In this document: positions 42,600 through 51,589 of the stretch, one piece after another | How positions within the stretch are numbered: the first letter of the stretch is position 1 | Layout of the letters: each line of letters begins with the position of its first letter | Assembly (NCBI RefSeq): GCF_001188955.3 | Contig: NZ_JPRF03000001.1 | Span: forward strand, 744,001 to 808,000 | Direction: 5' to 3' | Source of the DNA: Kitasatospora aureofaciens | Lineage (GTDB): Bacteria; Actinomycetota; Actinomycetes; Streptomycetales; Streptomycetaceae | Length of the DNA stretch: 64,000 nt | Translations under genes and position numbers: made by a program | The notes under the pieces: generated by a model | Database searches by the model: none | Told to the model about the DNA's origin: nothing | The model's input: only the letters and a program-made list of their open reading frames with translations

Positions 42600-42669
42600 G
42601 TCGGGCGGTGGTCCCGGGGGCTCAGAGTGGAGGAACCGAGAAGTTTTCCGCCGTGGGAGGGACCCACCG

Positions 42670-45600
42670 ATGACCGACACCACGACCGAAGCCATGACCA
42701 GGGCCAGGACCGGCACCGGGGCCACCACCGATGGCCCGGCCGTTCCCCTCGTGGACATCTCCGCGCTGCCGCCGGCCAGCGTCCCCGTGCTGCGGAGCAT
42801 GGAGCTGGCCAGAGAGCACGGCCCGGCCTTCGTCCAGCGCCTGCACGGCCGGGAGGTGCTGATGGTCAGCAGCTTGGAACTGGTCGAGGAACTGGCCGAC
42901 GAGGAACGCTTCACCAAGGCGGTCGGCCCGGCGCTGGAGAACGTCCGCGAGTTCACCGGGGACGGCCTGTTCACCGCCTACAACGACGAGCCGAACTGGG
43001 CCAGGGCGCACGACATCCTGATGCCCGCGTTCGCGCTCGGCTCGATGCGCACCTACCACCCGGTGATGCTGAAGGTCGCCCGCCGGGTGATCGAGGCCTG
43101 GGACCGCCGCTCGGCGGCCGGACTGACGGTCGACGTGCCCGGCGACATGACCCGGATGACCCTGGACACCATCGGACTGGCCGGGTTCGGCTTCGACTTC
43201 GGCTCCTTCGAGCGGGACGAGCCGCACCCCTTCGTCGAGGCGATGGTGCGCTGCCTGGACTGGGCGATGACCAGGCTGACCCGCAACCCGGCGCTCGACC
43301 ACGAGGAGCGCGACGCGGCCTTCCGCCGGGACGCCGACTACCTGGCCGGCGTGGTGGACGAGGTGATCGCCGCCCGGGTACGCGGCGGTGCCGAGGACGG
43401 CCCGGCCGAGGACCTGCTCGGCCTGATGCTCGGCGCGGTCCACCCCGTCGACGGCACCCGGCTGGACATCGCGAACATCCGCAACCAGGTGATCACCTTC
43501 CTGATCGCCGGCCACGAGACCACCTCGGGCGCGCTGTCCTTCGCGCTGCACTACCTCTCCAAGCACCCCTCCGAACTCCGCCGCGTCCAGGAGGAGGTGG
43601 ACGCGCTCTGGGGCGACCAGGCCGACCCGGAGCCCTCGTACGAGGACGTCGGCCGGCTGCGCCACACCCGCCAGGTGCTCAACGAGGCGCTGCGGCTGTG
43701 GCCGACGGCGCCCCAGTTCAGCCGGGAGGCGCGGGCGGAGACCCTGCTCGGCGGGCGGATCCCGGTCCGTCCGGGAATGCCGATCTTCGTGCTGACCCCG
43801 ATGCTGCACCGCGACCGCGCCTGGGGCGACAACACGGAGCTGTTCGACTCCTCCCGGTTCGACCCCGAGTGCGAGGCGGCCCGCTCGCCGCACGCGTTCA
43901 AGCCCTTCGGCACCGGCGAACGCGCCTGCATCGGAAGGCAGTTCGCGCTGCACGAGGCGACCATGCTGCTGGGCATGCTGGTCCACCGCTACCGGCTGAT
44001 CGACCACGCCGACTACCGGCTGACCCTCAAGCAGACGCTCACCATCAAGCCCGACGGCTTCACCCTCGCTCTCGCACCGCGCACCCCCGCGCCGCCGGTC
44101 CGGCACGTCCAGCCGGTCCCGCCGGTGCAGGACGTGCGCGCCGCCGAGGGCTCCGAGCGCCCCGGCCGGGTCCGCCAGGGCACCGGCCTGCTGCTCCTGC
44201 ACGGCTCCAACTACGGCGCCTGCCGCGACTTCAGCCGCCAACTCGCCGACGTCGCCGCCGAACTGGGCTGCGACACCGAGACCGCCCCGCTGGACGCGTA
44301 CGCCGACGGCCTGCCCACCGACCGCCCGGTGGTGATCACCGCCGCCTCGTACAACGGCCAACCGACCGACGACGCGGCCGAGTTCGTCCGCCGCCTGGCC
44401 GACGCCCCGGACGGCGCCGCCGACGGCGTCCAGTACGCGGTGCTCGGCATCGGCGACCGCACCTACGCCGCCACCTACCAGCGCATCCCCACCCTGATCG
44501 ACGACCGGCTCGCCGCCCTCGGCGGCACCCGGCTGCTCGCCCGCGCCGCCGCCGACGCCTCCGGCGATCTGGTCGGTACGGTAAGGGAGTTCACCGAGGC
44601 GCTGGCCGACCTCCTGCTGGCGCGCCACGGCGACGCCGAGGCCGCGGCCGCCCCGCGGGAGGAGGCCGCGTACACCGTCACCGAGCTGACCGGCGGCCCG
44701 CTGCACGCGCTCGCCGCCCGGCACGGCATGAGCGAACTCACCGTCACCGCCGTCGGCAGTCTGACCGACCCCGACTACCACCGGGTCAAGCGGTTCGTCC
44801 GCCTCGCCCTGCCCGCGGGCGCCGACTACCGGACGGCCGACCACCTGACCGTGCTCCCCGCCAACGACCCGGTGCTGGTCGAGCGCGCCGCCAAGCTGCT
44901 CGGCGCCGACCTCGACACGGTGCTCGGCATCGTTGCCCACCGGCGCACCGGCCTCGCCGTCGACCGCCCCCTGACCGTACGGGAACTGCTCACCCGCCAC
45001 GTCGAGCTGCAGGACCGCCCCACGGCGGAGCAGCGCGCCGCGCTGGCCGCGCTCAACCCCTGCCCGCCCGAGCAGGCCGCGCTGCGGGCGCTCCCCGCGG
45101 ACGACCCGCGAACCCTGCTCGACCTGGTCGAGGACTTCCCGGCCCTGCGGGAGGCGCTCAGCTGGCCGGTGCTGCTGGAGCTGCTGCCGCCGATCCGGCC
45201 CCGCCACTACTCGATCTCCTCCTCGCCCGCCGGCGCCGTGCCGGCGGCCGGGGGCGCGCGGGAGGTCGACCTGATGGTCTCGGTGCTCAGCGCCCCGGCG
45301 CGCTCCGGCCGGGGCACCTTCCGGGGCACCGGCTCCGGCTACCTCGACCGGGTGGGCGTCGGCGACACCGTACTGGCCCGGGTCCAGCCGTGCCGGGAGG
45401 CGTTCCGGATCGGACACCGCACCCCGGTGATCATGATCGCCGCCGGGACCGGCCTGGCGCCCTTCCGCGGCGCCGTCGCCGACCGCCGAGCGCTGCTCGC
45501 CTCGCCCACCGCGAGTACGGAGCTCGCTCCCGCCCTGCTGTACTTCGGCTGCGACGCCCCGGAGGCGGACTACCTGCACCGGGCCGAGCTGGAGGAGGCC

Positions 45601-45894
45601 GAACGGGCCGGCGCGGTCTCGATGCGGCCCGCCTTCAGCCAGCAGCCCGAGGACGGGCGGCGTTTCGTCCAGGACCGCATCGCGGCCGAGGCCTCGGAGG
45701 TATGGGCGCTGCTGGAGGCCGGGGCCGAGGTGTACGTGTGCGGAGACGGCGCCCGGATGGCGCCTGGTGTGCGGGAGGCCTTCCGGGCGCTCTACCGGGA
45801 GCGCACTCCGGGGGCCGACGAGCAGCGGGCGCAGGAGTGGCTGCAGGGCCTGATCGAGGCCGGGCGCTACGTGGAGGACGTGTACGCGGGCTGA
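42670..45894 (+). CDS. self-sufficient cytochrome P450 / NADPH-P450 reductase fusion (CYP102 type)
   Basis: A 1074-residue fusion that delivers NADPH electrons through FAD and FMN to a P450 heme, like P450 BM3. The heme domain covers residues 1-460: FLIAGHETTSGALSF (oxygen-binding helix, near 280), NEALRLWP (ExxR, near 338) and FKPFGTGERACIGRQ with the heme Cys near 420. The FMN domain starts near 505 with LLLLHGSNYGACRDF. The FAD/NADPH domain has RPRHYSISSSP near 844 and IAAGTGLAPFRG near 923. Relatives hydroxylate fatty acids at subterminal positions; the substrate here is not shown. GGGAGG precedes ATG 42670. Confidence 0.96.
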   Translation: MTDTTTEAMTRARTGTGATTDGPAVPLVDISALPPASVPVLRSMELAREHGPAFVQRLHGREVLMVSSLELVEELADEERFTKAVGPALENVREFTGDGLFTAYNDEPNWARAHDILMPAFALGSMRTYHPVMLKVARRVIEAWDRRSAAGLTVDVPGDMTRMTLDTIGLAGFGFDFGSFERDEPHPFVEAMVRCLDWAMTRLTRNPALDHEERDAAFRRDADYLAGVVDEVIAARVRGGAEDGPAEDLLGLMLGAVHPVDGTRLDIANIRNQVITFLIAGHETTSGALSFALHYLSKHPSELRRVQEEVDALWGDQADPEPSYEDVGRLRHTRQVLNEALRLWPTAPQFSREARAETLLGGRIPVRPGMPIFVLTPMLHRDRAWGDNTELFDSSRFDPECEAARSPHAFKPFGTGERACIGRQFALHEATMLLGMLVHRYRLIDHADYRLTLKQTLTIKPDGFTLALAPRTPAPPVRHVQPVPPVQDVRAAEGSERPGRVRQGTGLLLLHGSNYGACRDFSRQLADVAAELGCDTETAPLDAYADGLPTDRPVVITAASYNGQPTDDAAEFVRRLADAPDGAADGVQYAVLGIGDRTYAATYQRIPTLIDDRLAALGGTRLLARAAADASGDLVGTVREFTEALADLLLARHGDAEAAAAPREEAAYTVTELTGGPLHALAARHGMSELTVTAVGSLTDPDYHRVKRFVRLALPAGADYRTADHLTVLPANDPVLVERAAKLLGADLDTVLGIVAHRRTGLAVDRPLTVRELLTRHVELQDRPTAEQRAALAALNPCPPEQAALRALPADDPRTLLDLVEDFPALREALSWPVLLELLPPIRPRHYSISSSPAGAVPAAGGAREVDLMVSVLSAPARSGRGTFRGTGSGYLDRVGVGDTVLARVQPCREAFRIGHRTPVIMIAAGTGLAPFRGAVADRRALLASPTASTELAPALLYFGCDAPEADYLHRAELEEAERAGAVSMRPAFSQQPEDGRRFVQDRIAAEASEVWALLEAGAEVYVCGDGARMAPGVREAFRALYRERTPGADEQRAQEWLQGLIEAGRYVEDVYAG

Positions 45895-45900
45895 GAGCCG

Positions 45901-45945
45901 GGCCGTTGGGTGCCCGGCCGTTGGGTGCCCGGCCGGTTGGGAGTC
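45901..45945. repeat. 15-bp tandem repeat, three copies
   Basis: GGCCGTTGGGTGCCC at 45901-45915 and 45916-45930, then GGCCGGTTGGGAGTC at 45931-45945. It lies immediately after the P450 stop. Confidence 0.85.
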
Positions 45946-45962
45946 AGGCCGCTGAACCACAG

Positions 45963-46001
45963 CCGTCCGCCCGCTGCTCCGGTCGAGCAGCCGGCGGACG
46001 G
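45963..46001. terminator. terminator between convergent genes
   Basis: CCGTCCGCCCGCTGCTC (45963-45979) and GAGCAGCCGGCGGACGG (45985-46001) pair over 17 bp with one mismatch and a 5-nt loop, between the P450 stop and the DUF89-type gene. Confidence 0.75.
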
Positions 46002-46065
46002 CCGGTGCGTCAGTCGTGACCCACCTGCCCGGGCACCCGGGCGACGGGGCGCCCGACGGCGGACC

Positions 46066-47233
46066 CTACGGCCGGGGCCGGACCTGGATGACGGCGTGGC
46101 GGCCGCTGACGCGCCACGCCGTGCCGGTGCCGTCGAGCCGGGCGACGGTGTCGGCGTCCAGGCCGACGACCACGTCCGACTTCAGCGTCCGCAGGGCGGC
46201 GACGCTCGACGGGAAGTGCCCCGCCGCCTCGGCGAAGGGGGTGGTCGGGGGCCAGAGCCGGTCGCCGACCAGGCGGCGGTAGTTGAGGTCGCCCTTGAGG
46301 ATCGTCACTGCCGCGCCCGCGAGTTCGGTCCGGAGGTCGGCGGGCAGGTCGTGGTACGGCAGCGGCGCGCAGAAGAACGGATGGGTGCGGATCACGAGCG
46401 TGCCGCGGTTCAGCGCCCGCCACAGCCGGCCGCCGACGGCCCCGGCCGCCGCTGACGGCGCGGTGCGCAGCCGCTCGACCGAGGCGAGGACGTCGGCCGT
46501 CGTCGCGTCCGACACGTAGTACGGCTGGGGCTTCACGTAGAGGGCGACCTCGGCGGCCCGGCCGTCGGCCAGGAGGTGGTCGATCAGCACGAGGTCCGGC
46601 AGCAGCTCCCGGCCCGCGTTGTCCGCGACGAGGCAGACCAGCCCTCCGCGAGCCCGCTCCAGCTCCGGACCGGAGCAGCGCGCTGTCGTCGGCGAGCAGG
46701 TCGGAGAAGGCGGCGCCGCCGGGACCGGCGGTGAGCTGGAAGCCGAGGTCCGCCCGGTTGCCCCAGAGCGCGGAGGACAGCAGCGCGTCTTCCCGTTGGG
46801 GCTTCGGCAGGTCGTCGAGCCGGTCGAGCGCCGCCAGCTCCTCGTCCACGGCCGTACCGGCCAGTTCGGCGTTCTTGAACGGCGCGAACGGGTCGATGCC
46901 CTGCCAGGCGCCCGGCCCGAAGTACCCGGTGGCCTCGAGCAGCCGGCGGTAGAAGTAGCTCTCCGCCCACAGGAACGGCGCCTCGCCCCAGGGACTGCCC
47001 CACACGGGCCCGCCCCACTCCCGCCATTGGGCGGCGTCCGGGGTGTCCTCCTCCGGCGGCTCCAGGAGGCCGGTGGTGCTCTCCAGCAGCAGCCGCTCGA
47101 CCGCCGCCCGCTCGGCCGGGCCGTACGGCAGGGCGTCGAGGAGCCGCCGGACCAGCTCGGGGTGGCGCTCGTGGAAGACGGCCCAGGGGAAGGAACCGGG
47201 GACGTCACTGCGGATCACGGGGGCGTTCGGCAC
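46066..47233 (-). pseudogene. ARMT1-like/DUF89 damage-control phosphatase gene, frameshifted
   Basis: The N-terminal frame from GTG 47233 reads SFPWAVFHERHPELVRRLLD, then EAPFLWAESYFYRRLLEATG and FAPFKNAELAGTAVDEEL. After 46669 the frame changes and continues VCLVADNAGRELLPDLVLID, VALYVKPQPYYVSDATTADV, RTHPFFCAPLPYHDLPADLR and ILKGDLNYRRLVGDR. The DNAGRELLPDL and KGDLNYRR motifs are the metal and phosphate sites of DUF89 phosphatases, which clear damaged phospho-metabolites. One extra A/T near 46669 explains the break. Otherwise the gene is complete at about 388 residues, so a sequencing error is possible. Confidence 0.85.
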
Positions 47234-47388
47234 GGTCGGGCCTCTCGGCGGGAGCTGCTGGCTGGGCCGAGGTCTCGGTCGCCGTCGGCTGCAGCCGAGA
47301 CTAGACGATCACCGGAACGGGGGCGGCGGGCGGAGGAAGGCCCGAGAAAAAAAGTGTTATCCGCCCACCTGTCGAGCGGTCTCCTGGG

Positions 47389-47500
47389 CGTGGGAACGAA
47401 CGCACCAGGCTGCGGCAGAGGGTGCGCGGTCGGCATGCGGGGTTCGAGATGGGGCGCTCCGCGCGGGGACGGAAGTCTCCGGCCCGCGTTCGTTCCCACG
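47389..47500. repeat. long-range perfect inverted repeat in a 356-bp gap
   Basis: CGTGGGAACGAACGC (47389-47403) and GCGTTCGTTCCCACG (47486-47500) are perfect 15-bp arms around an 82-nt interior with further GC-rich pairing. On the minus strand the stem is followed about 40 nt later by a T7 run, complement of the A-run at 47347-47353. No gene is seen between 47234 and 47589. It may be a structured RNA, a palindromic element or a protein-binding site. Confidence 0.6.
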
Positions 47501-47589
47501 GCGCCAGGCCGGATCGTCCCGTCCGTCCGGCGTCGCCCGGCGGTCCGCACGCATTCCCCCACGGCGGCGGACCGCCGGGCCGCTCCTCC

Positions 47590-48132
47590 TCAGCTGCGCC
47601 GGAGCCGCCAGATCTGCTCCTCGCCGGTCTCCGCCGGGGCGAGCGCCTCGGCGGGGCGGCGCCGGTACTCGGTGAAGCCGAGTCGGGCCGGCACGGCGGC
47701 GCTGGCGAGGTTCGCCGGGTCGTGCATGATCTCCACGAAGTCCACGCCGGGGAGGCGGAAGGCCTGTTCGGCCAGAGCCCGGGCCGTCCGGGTGGCGATG
47801 CCGCGACCGGTGGCGGCGGGGTGCAGCCAGTAGCCGATCTCCCGGCCGTTCTCCTCGGTGTCATCGCGGCGGAACAGCCCGCAGGCGCCGACGATCGCGC
47901 CGTCCAGCAGGATCGCGTACGTGAAGTCCTGCCCGCTCTCCCACAGCTCCGGCCGCTCCGCCAGGAACGCGGTGGTCTTGGCCTCACTGTGCTCGGCGAC
48001 CCATGGCATCCAGGGCCGCAGGTGCTCCAGCGACTCCTCGATGACCCGGAAGAACTCGGGGAAGTCCGCTTCGCCGCGGAAACGGCGCAGCGTCACCTCG
48101 TCCAGGGCGATTTCCTGCTCTACTGGCTCCAT
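47590..48132 (-). CDS. GNAT family N-acetyltransferase (RimJ/RimL-like)
   Basis: A 180-residue acetyltransferase. VTLRRFRGEADFPEFFRVIE opens the fold. GAIVGACGLFRRDDTEENGR leads to EIGYWLHPAATGRGIATRTA, which carries the acetyl-CoA pyrophosphate-binding R/Q-x-x-G-x-G/A motif, and LGFTEYRRRP closes it. This is the RimJ/RimL subgroup, which modifies N-termini or small amines. ATG 48132 is inside a frame that extends further; it is picked because the domain starts there. It is followed upstream by a membrane protein in the same direction, about 16 bp apart. Confidence 0.9.
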   Translation of the reverse strand: MEPVEQEIALDEVTLRRFRGEADFPEFFRVIEESLEHLRPWMPWVAEHSEAKTTAFLAERPELWESGQDFTYAILLDGAIVGACGLFRRDDTEENGREIGYWLHPAATGRGIATRTARALAEQAFRLPGVDFVEIMHDPANLASAAVPARLGFTEYRRRPAEALAPAETGEEQIWRLRRS

Positions 48133-48148
48133 CCAGGGAGGATGTCCG

Positions 48149-48847
48149 TCACCCGGCCGCCGGCGCAACGGGATAACGGCGCCTCCGCAGCAGGTGGAGC
48201 AGTGCGCCGAGGCCGGCCGCGGCGCCGGAGACGACGAGCAGGGAGGCGTCGGCGAGGCCGACCATCGCGAGGTCGAACCGGGGGTTCTCGGCCTCCGCGG
48301 TGAACTCCGGGCGCACCAGGCCGTCCGGGTCCTCGGTGACACTGACCCGCTCGCCCGCCGTGTCACCGCTCCCGCAGGCGACGGACCGGGTGCGCCCCGG
48401 GGCGTCGTCGTACCGCACCTCGCAGGTGTAGCTGGTGCCCTTGCCGTGCGTCACCGTGATGTCGGTGACAGTGCCCGGGTGGGCCGTGCCGCGCATGGAC
48501 AGCACGGTGGCCTGGACGGTGTTCATGCTCATCAGCGGGACGGCGATCATCGGAGCGACCGCCAGAAGCAGTGCCGCGACCTGCAGCGCCCTGATTCGGC
48601 AGAGGCACGCCGTGGCGTAGATCAGCCCGGTCGCCCCGGTCAGGGCCAGCGCGACGGAGGGCAGCACGAACCACGCGCCGAACGCGCCGAGCGCCCCGCC
48701 GAGCGGAAGCAGCACGGCGGCGGCCGGGATCCACAGTGCCATCAGCAGCGGCCGCCGAGGCCACGGCGTGCTGTCCTCCCCGGACCTCCGGGGTCGGCCG
48801 CCCCGGCCGCGTCGCTGCCCCGGCCGGGACGTCTCGTAGTGCGTCAT
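48149..48847 (-). CDS. membrane protein with extracytoplasmic domain
   Basis: A 232-residue protein. A basic, Arg/Gly-rich N-terminus (SRPGQRRGRGGRPRRSGEDS) is followed by helices LLMALWIPAAAVLLPLGGAL, FVLPSVALALTGATGLIYAT and LQVAALLLAVAPMIAVPLMS, a soluble segment with two Cys (YTCEVRYDD, RSVACGSGD) and a last helix MVGLADASLLVVSGAAAGLG. The soluble segment between TM3 and TM4 resembles DUF3592-type domains. No function can be given. It is upstream of the acetyltransferase gene on the same strand. Confidence 0.75.
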   Translation of the reverse strand: MTHYETSRPGQRRGRGGRPRRSGEDSTPWPRRPLLMALWIPAAAVLLPLGGALGAFGAWFVLPSVALALTGATGLIYATACLCRIRALQVAALLLAVAPMIAVPLMSMNTVQATVLSMRGTAHPGTVTDITVTHGKGTSYTCEVRYDDAPGRTRSVACGSGDTAGERVSVTEDPDGLVRPEFTAEAENPRFDLAMVGLADASLLVVSGAAAGLGALLHLLRRRRYPVAPAAG

Positions 48848-48998
48848 GGCGGGAGATCCTGCCAGGCCGGACCGGGGGTGGGCGGTGGAGGGGGAGGACC
48901 CTTTGCCGGGCCGGGCGGCTTGTGGAGGTCAGGGGCAGGAGTGGTGGAAATTCCCGATGTACAGTGCTGATTCCGGCCAGGTAGGGGGCGTGGAAGGG

Positions 48999-50045
48999 AT
49001 GCGGATCCTGTTGTTGGACGCAGCTCCGGGGGAGCTGCTCGATCGCGAGCTGGAGCGCCTGGTCGGGTACGGGCTGGCCGTCACGTTGAACCTGCGGCGG
49101 GTGGAGGACCGACCGGGGGTGGTTCAACGGTGGGCGGGTCGGGTCGAGTTCACCGACGTGGACCTGTTCGCCGAGGCGGCGCTGATCGAGGAGGTGCTAC
49201 GGGACGGGCAGGGGTACCACGCCCTCAAGTCCCGCGCGGGTGCCCCGCTGCGCGCCGCGCTGCTCGCGGCCGGGACCGACCGCGGGCTGGCCCACCGGCT
49301 GAGGGTGATCGGACGGGCCGGGGCGGGCACCGACCATGTCGACCTGGCCGCCGCCGCCCGGCACGGCGTCACCGTCACCCACACGCCCGGCTCCAACGCG
49401 AACGCCGTCGCGGAGTTCACCCTCGCCCAACTGCTCACCCTGACCCGCAACCTCGGCGCGTACAACGAGGCCGCGCACCAGGGCCGTTGGAGCGCGCCGA
49501 AGGCCCCGGCCGTCGAGCTGTCCGACCTCACCCTGGGCATCGTCGGCATGGGGCGCATCGGGCTGGCGCTGGCGGAGCGGGCCACGGCGCTGGGCATGAC
49601 CGTCCAGGGCCACGCGCGGCGCCCCACGCCCGCGCCGGTGCCCCGGGTCGAAACCCTCGACGCCCTGCTGGCCACCAGCGACGTGGTGTCGCTGCACCTC
49701 CCGCTCACCCCGGACACCGCGGGGCTGATCGGCCGGGCGGAACTCGCCCTGATGCGGCCCGGGTCGATCCTGCTGAACACCTCCCGGGGCGGCATCGTCG
49801 ACGAACAGGCCCTGGCCGACGCCCTGCGCGACCCGGCCCGGCCACCGGCCGCCGCCGCCGTCGACACCTTCGCCCACGAGCACGCCGCCTTCGCCTCACC
49901 GCTCTCCGGCCTGCCCAACGCCCTGCTCACCCCGCACGTCGCCGGGATGACCAGGACCGCCATGGCCGAGGCGGCCCTGCGCTGCGCCGACCACGTCGCG
50001 GCCCTGCTCGTCGGGCGCCCGGACGGCGTGCCGGTGGTGGCCTGA
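48999..50045 (+). CDS. D-isomer-specific 2-hydroxyacid dehydrogenase
   Basis: A 348-residue NAD-dependent dehydrogenase. VIGRAGAGTDHVDLAAAARH and GVTVTHTPGSNANAVAEFTL belong to the catalytic domain. LTLGIVGMGRIGLALAERAT is the GxGxxG nucleotide-binding site. ILLNTSRGGIVDEQALADAL carries the catalytic Arg, and LTPHVAGMTRTAM carries the catalytic His. These are all as in D-3-phosphoglycerate dehydrogenase relatives, but no ACT domain is present, so the substrate is open. ATG 48999 sits just after GGAAGGG; GTG 48990 is an alternative. Confidence 0.9.
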   Translation: MRILLLDAAPGELLDRELERLVGYGLAVTLNLRRVEDRPGVVQRWAGRVEFTDVDLFAEAALIEEVLRDGQGYHALKSRAGAPLRAALLAAGTDRGLAHRLRVIGRAGAGTDHVDLAAAARHGVTVTHTPGSNANAVAEFTLAQLLTLTRNLGAYNEAAHQGRWSAPKAPAVELSDLTLGIVGMGRIGLALAERATALGMTVQGHARRPTPAPVPRVETLDALLATSDVVSLHLPLTPDTAGLIGRAELALMRPGSILLNTSRGGIVDEQALADALRDPARPPAAAAVDTFAHEHAAFASPLSGLPNALLTPHVAGMTRTAMAEAALRCADHVAALLVGRPDGVPVVA

Positions 50046-50050
50046 CGACG

Positions 50051-50212
50051 TTACGGGGCGGCCGCCCGCATCGGCGTCACCGTCGCCCGGTCGGCCGGGA
50101 AGAAGGTCTCGACGGTGACCGCGCCCCCGAAGGCTTCGACGCCGCCGCGCACCAGTAGCTTCCGGCCTGCGGGGCAGCGCATCCACGACAGGTCCAACGG
50201 CTGGGCGGTCAC
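50051..50212 (-). CDS. 53-codon ORF, possible remnant
   Basis: GTG 50212 opens VTAQPLDLSWMRCPAGRKLL and VRGGVEAFGGAVTVETFFPA to TAA at 50051, convergent with the dehydrogenase. The codon bias is that of a real gene, but there is no good ribosome binding site and no family I recognise. It could be a small protein or the end of a lost gene. Confidence 0.35.
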   Translation of the reverse strand: MTAQPLDLSWMRCPAGRKLLVRGGVEAFGGAVTVETFFPADRATVTPMRAAAP

Positions 50213-50323
50213 GGTTCGTTCCCGCTGGGAATGTGACGCTTCGCCCAGCCCGTTGACCTGTCGCAAGCCCGCTGACCCGCCCATACTCCGGAACCTCACG
50301 AACCACCGAGGCGGAGGAGCACG

Positions 50324-51223
50324 ATGAGCACAGCAGCAGCGTCGGAAGCGGGAACCTGGAAGCTCGGGGACCTGGAGGTGAACCGCATCGGGTACGGGGC
50401 GATGCGGCTGACCGGCAACGGCATGATGGGCAACTCCGACGGCACGCCGATCGACCGCGACGCCGCGGTGCGATTGCTGCACAGCGCCTTCGAGCAGGGG
50501 GTCGACCACGTCGACACGGCCTCGTTCTACTTCTCGCCGCTGCGATCCGCGAACGAGCTGATCAACCGGGCCCTGGCGTCCTGGAACGGCGACGTGGTGG
50601 TGGTGACCAAGGTCGGTCCGGGGCGCGACCCCTCCGGAGAGTGGCTCACCATGGCCCGTCCGGACCAGCTGCGCGGTCAGGTCGAGGAGAACCTGCGCCA
50701 GCTCGGCCGGGACCACCTCGACGTGGTGAACCTGCGCCGCAACGGCCCCGGGACGGCCTCGATCGCCGAACACTTCGGCGCCCTCGCCGAGCTGCGCGAA
50801 GCGGGCCTGATCCGGCACCTCGGGATCTCCAACGTCAGGCCGGAGCACCTGGCCGAGGCCCGGGCGATCGCGCCCGTGGTCTGCGTGCAGAACTCCTACG
50901 GCCTGGACTGGCGCCGCGCGGACGAGAGCGGAATGGTGGACCTGTGCCGGGAGCAGGGCGTCGCGTTCGTCCCGTACTTCGCCATCGCCGGACGGCGGCG
51001 CGAGGCGCCCGCCGTACGGGAGCGGGACGCGCGGGTGCACACGGTCGCCCGTGCCCACGGCGCGACACCCGCTCAGGTGCGGCTCGCCTGGACGCTCCAC
51101 CGCGGCCCGCACGTGCTGGCGATCCCCGGCACCACCAGCCCCGGCCATCTCGCCCAGAACATCGCCGCCGGTGCCCTCCGTCTCACCGAGGAGGAACTGG
51201 CCCTCCTGGACCGGCAGGTGTGA
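50324..51223 (+). CDS. aldo/keto reductase
   Basis: A 299-residue NADPH-dependent oxidoreductase of the (beta/alpha)8 fold. LEVNRIGYGAMRLTGNG begins the barrel. DHVDTASFYFSPLRSANELI carries the catalytic Asp and Tyr, and VVVTKVGPGR carries the Lys. At the fourth catalytic position, LDVVNLRRNGPG has Leu/Arg where many family members have His, as in other actinomycete members of this subgroup. VCVQNSYGLDWRR and IPGTTSPGHLAQNI form the NADP site. ATG 50324 is preceded by GGCGGAGGAG. Substrate unknown. Confidence 0.92.
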   Translation: MSTAAASEAGTWKLGDLEVNRIGYGAMRLTGNGMMGNSDGTPIDRDAAVRLLHSAFEQGVDHVDTASFYFSPLRSANELINRALASWNGDVVVVTKVGPGRDPSGEWLTMARPDQLRGQVEENLRQLGRDHLDVVNLRRNGPGTASIAEHFGALAELREAGLIRHLGISNVRPEHLAEARAIAPVVCVQNSYGLDWRRADESGMVDLCREQGVAFVPYFAIAGRRREAPAVRERDARVHTVARAHGATPAQVRLAWTLHRGPHVLAIPGTTSPGHLAQNIAAGALRLTEEELALLDRQV

Positions 51224-51284
51224 GGCCGGGGCGGGCACGGACGACGAGGAACGGGGCGCGGCACGCGAAACGCCCCGGGCAGCG

Positions 51285-51500
51285 CGCCGCGCGGCCTGGA
51301 CGACCGGCCCGGAGAAGACCCGGATCGAGACCCAACTGGCGTGCCGGGAGGCCTCAGTGGCAACCGCTTCGCGGCGCTCGCGCATGAAGCGGAGGTACGC
51401 GTCCTCGTCCGCCCAGAGGCCGAGCAGCAGCGCCCGGTCGTCCGTCGGCGACCCGCCGCCCACCTGCCCGACCAGCCCGGGCCGGTCCGCGATCGCCGGA
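51285..51500 (-). pseudogene. antibiotic-biosynthesis-monooxygenase-like domain fragment
   Basis: The minus strand reads IADRPGLVGQVGGGSPTDDR, then ALLLGLWADEDAYLRFMRER and SRHASWVSIRVFSGPVVQ. The A-x-L-LGLW-DE-AY-RFM pattern is that of DUF4937/ABM-type dimeric alpha-beta barrels. The first 25-30 residues and start codon are missing, and the C-terminus reads on without a clear end. It is a remnant in the gap between the aldo/keto reductase and glycosyltransferase genes. Confidence 0.6.
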
Positions 51501-51589
51501 GGTGGTGATGGCCCTCGGGCCGACGGCGTAGGACCGGTGGCGGCGAAAACCGGTGGCGCCGCCCGAGCGCTCCTGGCAGGGTGCCGGTC

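Noticed and set aside
42567..46019. 1150-codon plus-strand frame overlapping the P450 gene
   Set aside because: Arg/Pro/Gly-rich off-frame translation; the neighbouring frame carries all P450 and reductase motifs.
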